From assembly GCA_026770585.1 (NCBI GenBank), contig MU646509.1, positions 448,122 through 463,750 on the forward strand: a stretch of 15,629 bases of DNA. Direction: 5' to 3'. Source of the stretch: Baffinella frigidus (Eukaryota > Cryptophyceae > Cryptomonadales > Baffinellaceae). Made by a program: the position numbers and the translations under genes. The notes below the pieces were generated by a model. That model saw only the letters and a list, made by a program, of their open reading frames with translations. It was not told where the DNA came from and ran no database searches. Of this stretch, positions 1 to 9,400 are shown one piece after another. How positions within the stretch are numbered: position 1 is the stretch's first letter; the number at the start of each line of letters is the position of its first letter.

Positions 1-30
1 CCCCCACCCCCCCCCCCCCCCCCCCCCCCC
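1..30. repeat. C homopolymer at the left window edge
   Basis: About 30 bases of C with one interruption, followed by further C-rich sequence to about 42. Its true length is unknown because it meets the edge. Confidence 0.9.
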
Positions 31-92
31 TCCCCTCCCCCTCAGGCCTGAGAGGAAAGCACGAGTCGCACATGACCTCTGTCCACGTCCTA

Positions 93-169
93 CAGAGGTA
101 CCTCTGTAGGACCTGGCCATATGGTGGTCCTAGGGGGGGGGGCGCGTTCTTATGAGCGAGGTACCTATG
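93..169. mobile_element. TA-flanked CAGGGG element, internally deleted copy
   Basis: The left end TACAGAGGTACCTC runs into TGTAGGACC, and the right end is CTTATGAGCGAGGTACCTATG. The left end sits in a perfect 26-bp palindrome (87-112). It is shorter than other copies (77 versus 102-143 bp). Confidence 0.5.
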
Positions 170-255
170 TGCATGGCGGCTGTGTTGGTGGCAACAAAGG
201 TCACCAAGGACCAAGGGCTCTGAGTGTGACATACATGTACCACAACGCGATTTTA

Positions 256-320
256 CAGGGGTTTCTCGCGATTGCGGACACACACTGTCCTAGGGTCCTA
301 CAGTAGGGCTAGTCCTCCCC
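256..320. mobile_element. TA-flanked CAGGGG element, left part
   Basis: TA then CAGGGGTTTCTCGCGA, followed by the family core CCTAGGGTCCTACAGTAGGG. The right end is not clear; a degenerate version may lie near 328-337. Another core fragment lies at 471-510. Confidence 0.5.
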
Positions 321-559
321 TCTCTCGCAGACCCCTCTGCGGCTCCCGGCACCCCTCACGTCTCTCCCCACCCTCCACCTCCCCTCTCGGCAACCACCCT
401 CCCCGATCAACTAACGCCCCTGCTCCCCCGTATCCCTTAAGTGACCAGGCCTCCAAATTTGGGGGCCTGAGGTCCTAGGCTGGTCCTAGGGCCCTACGGT
501 AGGGCGTATGAGCCTACTGGCCACTTAGGAGATACAGAGGGTAGTGCGGGCAGGAGGGA
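321..559. other. Left-flank sequence without a gene
   Basis: Pyrimidine-rich sequence (321-450), then fragments of the CAGGGG element core (GGTCCTAGGGCCCTACGGTA near 482-502). No exon with both splice sites and sensible codons was seen. Confidence 0.5.
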
Positions 560-705
560 TCCTTTAGGTCCTTTAGGTTCTTCGAGCTCCCAAAATAGGC
601 GGACACTGGAACTTATCTGCAGAAAAGCCATGCTTCCTTTCGGATCACATCAGGCCCCCCAGTGCAAAGGATCGCAGCAGAAACCGGCTAAAGGGTATCC
701 TCGTC
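560..705 (-). repeat. 455-bp repeat family, inverted partial copy
   Basis: On the minus strand this reads GATACCCTTTAGCCGGTTTC, TGTGATCCGAAAGGAAGCAT, GTTCCAGTGTCCGCC and the CCTAAAGGA spacer, collinear with the right half of copies B-D about 11 kb away. It shows that the family is dispersed, not only tandem. Confidence 0.8.
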
Positions 706-800
706 GAGGATTGGGAACTCCGACCACGGCACTCCACATACGTATATCAAACACCTCCTGCTACAGGTGCGGAGCCCCCCACTTCCCGAGCACCTGCTTC

Positions 801-1005
801 AGGGTTTAGGGTTTAGGGCTTAAGGTTCGGGGTTTCGGGTTTCGGGTTTCGGGTTTCGGGTTTATGGTTTATGGTTTATGTTTTATGGTTCATGGTTCAT
901 GGGTTATGGTTTAGGTTGTTTTTAGGGTGTAGGGTGTAGGGTGTAGGGTGTAGGGTGCAGGGTGTAGGGTGTAGAGTGTAGGGTGTAGGGTGTAGGGTTT
1001 ATAGC
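801..1005 (+). repeat. Telomere-type array 3' of exon 9
   Basis: TTTAGGG grading into TTTCGGG, TTTATGG and GTGTAGG blocks, each variant tandemly repeated, so variants spread locally. It starts 5 bp beyond the presumed stop. Confidence 0.9.
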
Positions 1006-1009
1006 TGAT

Positions 1010-1105
1010 TTAGGGGTTAGGCACCTCCATGACTTCTCGGTTCTTCAAACGAAGCTCAAAGTAGTAGCTCCACTTCTCGGCAACCTCTCTGGGCGTCATC
1101 TCATC
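1010..1105 (-). CDS. Ankyrin gene exon 9 and probable C-terminus
   Basis: After the acceptor ctacgcag|G the frame encodes DEMTPREVAEKWSYYFE, LRLKNREVME, then VPNP and a TAA at 1012-1010. The TP lies 33 residues after the previous one, so this is a degenerate final ankyrin repeat. An alternative donor GAG|gtgcct at 1024 would remove the stop, and the telomere-type array just beyond resembles the introns of this gene, so a further exon outside the window is possible. Confidence 0.75.
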   Translation of the reverse strand, partial: DEMTPREVAEKWSYYFELRLKNREVMEVPNP

Positions 1106-3401
1106 CTGCGTAGGGTTCGAGGTTTAGGGTGTGGGACTTGGGGCTTGGGGTGTGGGGCTTAGGGTTTAGGGTGTGGGGTGAGGGATTTCGGGAGTAGGGA
1201 CTAGGGCTTATGGAGGGACACGATGGGGTGTGGGGTAAGGGGTTTTGGGATTAGGGGTTACAGGGTTACCTCGCTCATAATAAAAAGCCCCCCCCCCCTA
1301 GGACCAACATGGGGCCCTAAACATAGCCCTACTGTAGGGTCCTAGGAGGAGGCACGTTCTTATGAGCGAGGTACCCGTGTAGGGTTTATGGAGGGACACG
1401 ATGGGGTGTGGGGTTTGGGTTTTTGGGATTAGGAGTTAGGGGTTCTGGTTTATGGTGTATGATTGATGGTTGATGGTTTGGGGTTTGGGGTTTAGGGCAT
1501 AGGGTTTAGAGTTTGGGGTTTAGGGTTTGGGGTTTGGGGTTTAGGGTTTAGGGTTGAGGGTTTAGGGTATGGGGTTTAGGGTTTAGGGTTTAGGGTTTAG
1601 GGTTTAGGAACACGATGCGCTCCACGACCTCCTCCTGCACAACCAGCAAATTGCTTGACGAAATTGCTTCACGCGAGAATTGCTTTACAAGAAAACGCTG
1701 CCCTCCCGAGGGCCACCCAGGGTCTAGGTAGAGGCCAGGCCTACTTTAGGGTCCTAGGGGGGGGGGGGCGTTTTCCAATGGCGAGGTGCCCCTGTAATAT
1801 AGCAGATGGTATGGTGTTAGGCTGCTGCCCTCACGTCTCTCCCTGCTCTGAGCCACCGCTTTCCGCGGCCGCGCTATGCGATCGGTACACGCTGCTAACC
1901 CCCCTGGGGCAGCGCACGTCCTGCGTGCAACCCCCCCCCCCCCTAGGACCCTACACTACAGGGGCTACCCGCGGACAAGAACACCCACTGCCCCCTAAAC
2001 CCTAAACCCTAAACCCTCCCTAGTGTGGTCCTATGCTCCTAGACATAGCCCTATCGCAGGACCCTCGGGCGGTGCGTGCCCTTGTTCGCGAGGAACCCCT
2101 GTAGTGTAGGGTCCTAGCGGGGGAGTTTTCCCGCAGGACGTGCGATGCCCCAGGGGGTTGAACAACGTGTATTGTCGAAACGGGCTTCGGGCGGAATCGA
2201 GGTCAGGTCAAGAAATCAAAAAAAAATCTAAAAAATGGACTTTTATGCTATCTTAGGCATGGTTTTTATCTCAAAATAGCATCTCCCACCCATAAGCTGA
2301 AACAAAAAGGCAAAAAAGGAAAAAAAATTGCTGACCTGACCTCAATTTTTTCCGCGCGGAGCCCATTTTGACAATATCGATCGCATAGTAACCCCTGTAG
2401 CGCTGTTCGGGAGCCCAGGGACCATGCTAGGGGGGCGGGGTGGGAACTTGTCTCACGGTCACTCTCCGCGTGACACGGTCACCCTCCGCGTGACCTCCGC
2501 GTGACTTGGAACCCCCCCTCAACCCTAAACCCTGAGCCCTACCCCCCGAAACCCTGGAGGGAGCTGAAATGCGGAGACACCGAGCCTACGCAGGGGGGAT
2601 CGCAAGGTCTAGCTCTGCCTGAGTTTTATTCTGGCTCGTCCTTAAAGTACTTGAGAGCAGAAATCCAGTACAAAAGGGCGAATAGAAAGCCTTTGGGACG
2701 AGCCAGAATAAAACTCAGGCAGAGCTAGAAGGTGGCCATGATGGCATGAAAAAAAGGCCAGCCTTTCTCACCACGCCAGAAGGCTCGAGGGAAACCGACG
2801 ACTTATCCACGTCAGATCTGACGTCGTCGACTTAAGGATTCTGGGGATTCCCCCTGAAAGATGTCAAAAGTGGATGTTTCGAGCCCGCTGGCGTGGCACG
2901 GAACGCTCTCCGCTGGCTGCGACTAACAAACCCCTGCTGTTGGTTTCTTCCAACCCGCAAACGCCTGCTATTGGTTTCTTCTAACCCACAACCCCCCTGC
3001 GGCTGCTTTCTTCTAACCCGCAGACCCCTGCTGTTGGTTTCTTCCACGCAGGGCTGGAGGGGGGGGTATTCGAAAGTCATTTTTGACGGGAAAACTTTCT
3101 CAAAAGTCATTTTTAGCACAAAAACGGCTCCAAGAACGAGCAAACGGCTCCAAGAACGAGCATGGAACACCCCACCCAAGGGCCTGGAGTGGTGAAAACC
3201 CACAACACCCTGCGGTTGGTTTCTTCCAACCCGCAAACGCCTGCTCTTGGTTTCTTCTAACCCACAAACCTCTGCTCTTGGTTTCCACCCCAGGCCTACA
3301 GCTGTGAGTAGCCCCTGCGACTCACATGGTTCTTCACTTCCTTTTCGGGGCCAACATATCTATCTATATCTATATCTATATCTATCTATTTATATCTATC
3401 T

Positions 3402-3455
<54 letters not shown>

Positions 3456-6400
3456 ATCCATCTAACTTTCTGTATCTATCTATCTATCTGTCTATCTATC
3501 TATCTATCTATCTATCTATATCTATATATATTTATATCTAGCTGCATATCTATCTATCTATCTATCTATCTATCTACATCAGAGTTTCCGCCTTGAGAAT
3601 TTAAGTTGTATGGTGCAGGTGCAGGCGACGCACATGGTTCTTGACTTCCTTGTCGGCACCAGCCTCGAGCAGCGCTCGCACCACCTCCATGTTCCCATTC
3701 TTCGCCGCACCTAGGGTTTCGGGGGTTAGGGTTTCGAGTTTCGGGGTTCAGCGCATAAATCCGCCACTTCAAAGCCAAAAAGCCCCGAGATGCTTGGGGT
3801 TCCACTCGAGGCTAGAAGTGTGACTATTTCAAAACAGGGATTCGTTTACAAGTGAAGAAGAAGAGGTGTGTAGTAATTTTCACGCAAAGGGGGGCGTTTG
3901 GTCACGTTGCGGGCGGAATTCCGCCCGCAACGTGACCATGCCTGCCCGTGACTGGTACTAAATTTAACAACCCCACATTTAAAGTGGTCCCATTTCTAGC
4001 CTCGAGCGGTTTAGCACTTGCACTACCTCCACGTTCCCATTCTTCGCCGCACCTAGGGTTTCGAGGTTTCGGATTCAGAGTTCAGCGCTTGCACGACCTC
4101 CGCGTGGAGGTGTCTCATCTTCCATCAGTGACCACCAACCCTCACGGAAAGACCAAATCGTCGATTCTAAAGTCTCAGATTTACCTTGCCAGCCAAGAGA
4201 ATTCGCCTGGCTGTGTTGACTTACGCCCCAATCTTGGTACACAATCAACTTTGGGGAACAGGTCGAAATCAATCGATTTGGTCCTTCCGTGAGGGTTGGT
4301 GGGACGCAGTCCATTTGGTTGTCCCAGAACAAAAACGTGCCCTCGTTAGCCAAGAGTCGGGACTCTGACCCGTTCGTTTTCCACCAGTCTACGCAGCGGG
4401 CTTCGCAGATCGGTCAATTAATTTTCGTTGTACTAATTGAGGATTGCTCGGTACAAAGACATCTTATTAACCGATATTTCGACCAGATTTCTGGTCGAAA
4501 TAATTGGTCGAAAATTCCTTCGAAACCCACCATGTGGGATGCAGCCCATTTTCCACACTGTGGTTTCGAGGATGTTTCCAATGATCACAGCCGCACGTGC
4601 CTCGCAAGGGGTTTATTACATATTATTTATTATCTATGGTTTCTGGTTTCTGGTTGAAGGTTCAGGGTTCAGGGTGCAGGGTTCATGATTTCGGGTTTCG
4701 GGTTTCGGGTTTCGGGTTCAGGGTTGGGGTCGCACTGTGCATCGGCGTCCAGCCGTCCATGTTGATCGCTCGGTAGTCCGCGCCCGCAGCCAGCAGGGCC
4801 CGCGCCACGCCCGCATGTCCTCGCTCTGAGGCGGTGTGCAGCGGCGTGTCCCCCCTCTGCCCGCGCGGAGGTGTGGGGTTTAGGGTTTAGGGTTTAGGGT
4901 TTAGGGTTCAGGGTTTAGGGTTTAGGGTTCAGGGTGTAGGGGTTAGGGGTTAGGGGTTTGGGTTTAGGGCATTGCCTCACAGGGAAACGCCCCGCTCCCT
5001 ACGACCAATCTCAGAACATAACCGAACCAGTTACACCCTAATGCTATTTTAAGCCTTGATTTGATGCCTAAAACAGCACATCCACCCTTATCTTAAGCTT
5101 TGGAAGCCTAAGATAGCGCAACTGATCCAGCAGTGTTCCAAAATGATGTGCAGCGGCGTCTCCCCCCTCTGCCCGCGCGGAGGTTTGGGGTTTAGGGGTT
5201 AGGGTTTAGGGGTTAGGGTTTAAGGTTTAGGGTTTAGGGTTTAGGGTTTAGGGTCTAGGGTTTAGGGGTCAGGGTCTAGGGTTTAGGTTTTAGGGTCTAG
5301 GGTTTAGGGGTTAGGGTTTAGGGCATTGCCTCACAAGGAAACGCCCCCCTCCCTACGACCAATCTCGGAACATAACTGAGGCAGTTGCACGTTTATGCTA
5401 TTTTAGGTCTTGATTTGAGGGAGGTGAGGCGGCGTGCCCGCAGTCCCTCAAGGAACATGACCTTATCCGGGGAAATGTTTAATTTAAATGAAAATGGATC
5501 CCTATTTGTTCATAGGAGTTGGACGAAGGTTAATTAGGGCCCTTAGTAAATTTAATTAGGGCCATAATCCGGTTTGATAGGCCATTTTCTAATAAATTAA
5601 ACATGTTCCCGGATGAGACCATCTACGCACCCCCCCCCCCAACCTTTGACTACCCAACAACCACCCCCAACTTCTGACTACCCAACATCCACCCCCAACC
5701 TCTGAATACCCTACAACTTCCAGCTCTGTCGCAGTCTTTTTGGGCGAACCAATTTGGTGAGTCCGGGCTCTTTCCCGCTCCAAAGTTAACGGATCTGTAC
5801 CGCACAACCAGCATGTCAACTTGAGACTAGTCTTACCGTCAATCCGAGTGAGGCACAGCTAGACCACCTCGATCGCCTCGAGTAGAAGGGCGGGGGGGGA
5901 GAGAGAGGGAGAAAGGGAGGGAGCGAGAGAGAGGGAGCGAGAGAGAGAGGGAGGGAGGGAGAGAGAGGGAGAGAGACCCCCCCCCCCCTACTCCGGACAC
6001 ACTATCTCGATCGCCTCGAGGGTTTTAAACCTAAACCCTAACGTTTTAGGGGTTCGCACCATCTCAATCGCCTCGAGGTCAGCGTCGACCAGGATCCCGT
6101 GTCCATCATGTTTGCAACGTCCCCCTCTCAATTTGTAGCGAAAAATCAGCAAAAACGTGGAGCCTGCACAGCTACACGCGCGCCGACGCGGTTGGCCTCT
6201 ACAGGGGTACTTCGCTCATAAAAAACCGCGCCCCCCTAGGACCCTACAGTAGGACTATGCCTAGGGCCCTATGGTCGTCCTAGGGGGGGGGGGCGGTTTG
6301 TTATGAGCGAGGTACCCCTGTACCCCGAACGCACCATCTCGATGGCCTCGAGGTCAGCGCCCGCGTCGATGAGGACCTGCGCCACCGCCGCGAACCCCCG

Positions 6401-9400
6401 CCGCGCCGCCGCGAACAGCGGCGTCCGCATGTACTGCCGGACACGACACACAACTTAGTACTGCCGCCCCGGACACGACACTCGGCTCAGTACTGGCTCG
6501 CCGGACACGACACAGGGGTTAGTACTGCCGCCCCGGACACGATGCACGGGTTAGTACCGGAACGGCGGACAAGACGCACGACTTAGTACAGGCACGGCGG
6601 ACACGACACATGACTTAGTACTGCCGCCCCGGACATGACGCACGACTTAGTACTGGCACGGTGGACACGCCACACGGCTTAGTACCGGCACGGCGGACAA
6701 GACACGGAGTCAGTACTGAAGAGGCGGACACGATACACGAGTTAGTACCGACACGGCAGACACGACACAAATTCAGTACCTGCCACCCCGGACACGATAA
6801 ACGACTTTGTACCGGCACGACGGACAAGACACGGAGTCAGTACTGCAGAGGCGGACACGGGGTGCAGGACTGAGTGCTGCCGCAGCGCGGAAAATCAGGG
6901 TTTGCCGAAAATAGGAGACGTGATGAGGTCGTGATGAGACGACCACGCGCACGAATCCTAGCTCTGCCCGAGTTTTATTCTGACTCGTCCTTGAAAAAAT
7001 TTACTAGCAGAAATCCAGTGCAAAAGGGCGAATATAAAGCCGTTAAGATGAGTCAAAATAAAACTCAGGCAGCGCTAGGAATCAGTGCGAAACGACGCGT
7101 GTTTTGGACGTGGAGCGCTGGGGTGCATCTCCAAATGGCAAGTCAACGCCACACTTTACACCCTACACTTTACACCCTGCACCCTACACCCTACACGTTA
7201 CTACACCCTACACCCTAAAACCCCACATGACCCACGTCCGAAGGACTCCCCACCCCCCACCCGCCCTCCCAAGTGAAGTAGTTTGGGTTGAAGGCTGCTG
7301 TGGCGGATTTGGACCAGGGGGACGTCTGAGATCCACGCCCGCATGGTAAACATTGGAGGCCACCCTGGAGGCGACTGATGGGCGAATCGATGGTTTCTCA
7401 AGTCAACTCCCATACAAATGCCACCAGAACCGGGTGGCATCTGTGGGAGATTGACTTGAGATTTGCTCTTGGGTTGCCTCCAGGGTGGCTGGCGAAACGA
7501 TCCAACTATTGGCAGCTCATAAACGTAGGCCGCTACACGATCTCGAAAATCGAACTTGTGACCTTAGGTATCAAATGATGCTATCTTACGCCTTTTCATC
7601 AGGACAGATTCTGGTATGGTCCGAGATGAGATTGCTCCACACTCCGCTCACAAGTTCGATTTTCGAGATCGTGTAGTAAAATGATATTTCGTTCGTGTAA
7701 AGCTGATTCTACCCGAGAAACACGCCAAAAGTGATGGGAATTGGAGCTCTTTGCCCCGGGTATAATGTCTTTTAAAAAGAATGTGTACCAGAATTTGCGA
7801 ACGAGTGTGTGTGAAAAAGGAACTTGTGCCCTGGCGCGGTATTCCATACGTCAGCAGGCTTCCACTAGATACGTTGCTGACAAATACGCGACCGGGGAAG
7901 GCTAGCGCTGCCTCGGTTAATCTGGACTCCCCATCGAACACATTTAGATCAGGGCCCGTACACACCTTCCAGTACAAAGAGCATCTAACTGTATTTAACG
8001 AGGCGCCCAGATTAACTGAGGCAGAGCTAGGAAGGGATACCTGCGAGGCCCTTGGGACCTCCCACAAATGGCTCTAGGAATGCCTAGCTCTGCCTCACGT
8101 CATCCACGATCGGAGAGGGAGGCACACCCTTTTTAAAACCCGGGGAACTGTACAAGTGAGGCAGTGTGTCTTTCATTCATATCTTAGTCCATGTCTCAGT
8201 GTGCATTCATATCTTAGTGTGTAGTAATTCTGAGGATGGGCGCGCGCACCTCGGTGGAGGTAAGCCTAGCTCTGCCTCACCCTAGAAAAGCCTAGCTCTG
8301 CCTCACCCTAGGAAAGCCTAGCTCTGCCTCACGTCATCCGCGATCGGAGAGGGGGGCGCACCTCGGTGGAGGCCCTCCACACGATAAGCTGATAGTTAGG
8401 GTTATCACCTGCGGACTGATAATACCGAGACTGATGAAAGGATAACCCCACCCTAGTGGAGGGCACGCGCGCGCCGACAGAGCGACCAGCCCTCACGGGG
8501 GGACCAAATTGATAATTTCGACCTTGTGTGCAAAACCCGTTTAAAACTCCAAAAGCCCTGAGAATGGGAGTTTTAAAGGAATTTCTTTTTGTCAGCACCT
8601 CGAATTCAACGGACTGGCAAGGTAAAATGGCTCAAAGGTTTTCGATGATTTGGTCTCACCGTGAGGGTTGGTGGAGAGCGACCGTGTCGAGGCTGTGTCT
8701 GAGCGGGAAGCAGGACAGCCTTAGGAGAGACCTAGGATATACCGAGGACAGACCTGGGACTAAGCCACGCTAGACTTACTCGAGGTCAATCGCTTGACAG
8801 TTGGCAGCTGCCTGGGCGGGAATTGGAGTCGGATCCTCTGATTTTGAGGATTCCCAATGGGAGTTGACTTTTGGTGCAGGGCCCTCGCGTCGAAGGTGGG
8901 GGGGGGCCACTCGAGGCTAGAAATGTGACTATTTTAAAACAGGGATTCTTTTACAAGAGAAGAAGAAAAAAGAGGTGTGTAGTAATTTTCACACCAATAG
9001 AGGCGTTTGGTCACGTTGCTGGGGGGACTCCCTCAGCAACGTGACCAAGCCTGCCCGTGACTGGTACTAAATTTAACAACCCCACATTTAAAATAGTGCC
9101 ATTTCGAGCCTCGAGTGGGGGCGCACCACGTTGCGCGGCTCGGTGTCGACCCCTGCCTCGCACAGCAGCCGCACCTGGTTTCGAATTTGCACAGGTTATG
9201 GATTGCACAGGTTATGGGGTTTAGGGTTTGGGGTTCGGGGCTTTGGGTTTAGGGTTTGGGGTTTGGGGTTTAGGGTTTTGGGTTTTGGGTTTAGGGTTTA
9301 GGGTTTAGGGTTTAGGGTTTAGGGTTGAGGGCTTAGGGCGTAGTGCTCACCACATCCACGTGTCCCAGCTCCACGGCATGCCTGTTGCGGAGGAGCGTTT

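Larger units (their letters stand above)
1874..2388. mobile_element. Outer inverted-repeat element with two elements nested in it
   Basis: The left arm (1874-1956) starts CTATGCGATCG and runs through CCTGGGGCAGCGCACGTCC to CTAGGACCCTACAC. The right arm is its complement (2104-2169 plus 2377-2388). The centre is split by a TA-flanked CAGGGG element and the right arm by a TA-flanked TTGTC element. Confidence 0.8.

Noticed and set aside
801-1608. A chromosome end
   Set aside because: The arrays are degenerate, interrupted by exons and elements, occur throughout the window, and are followed by unrelated sequence on the left, so they are interstitial.
2501-2728. A 75-codon plus-strand open frame
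   Set aside because: Most of it is the inverted-repeat element at 2609-2728; the frame ends in the element's terminus.
3247-3541. Open frames across the TATC microsatellite
   Set aside because: They are translations of a 4-bp repeat and lack any other support.
6437-6886. A CRISPR array
   Set aside because: The 32-bp units are tandem without unique spacers, diverge gradually, and lie in a eukaryotic intron. The 31-bp arrays at 2934-3300 fail for the same reasons.
7648-8077. Open frames of 98-139 codons on both strands
   Set aside because: They span a foldback element with its target duplications, show no splice-bounded or family-like segment, and overlap each other on opposite strands.
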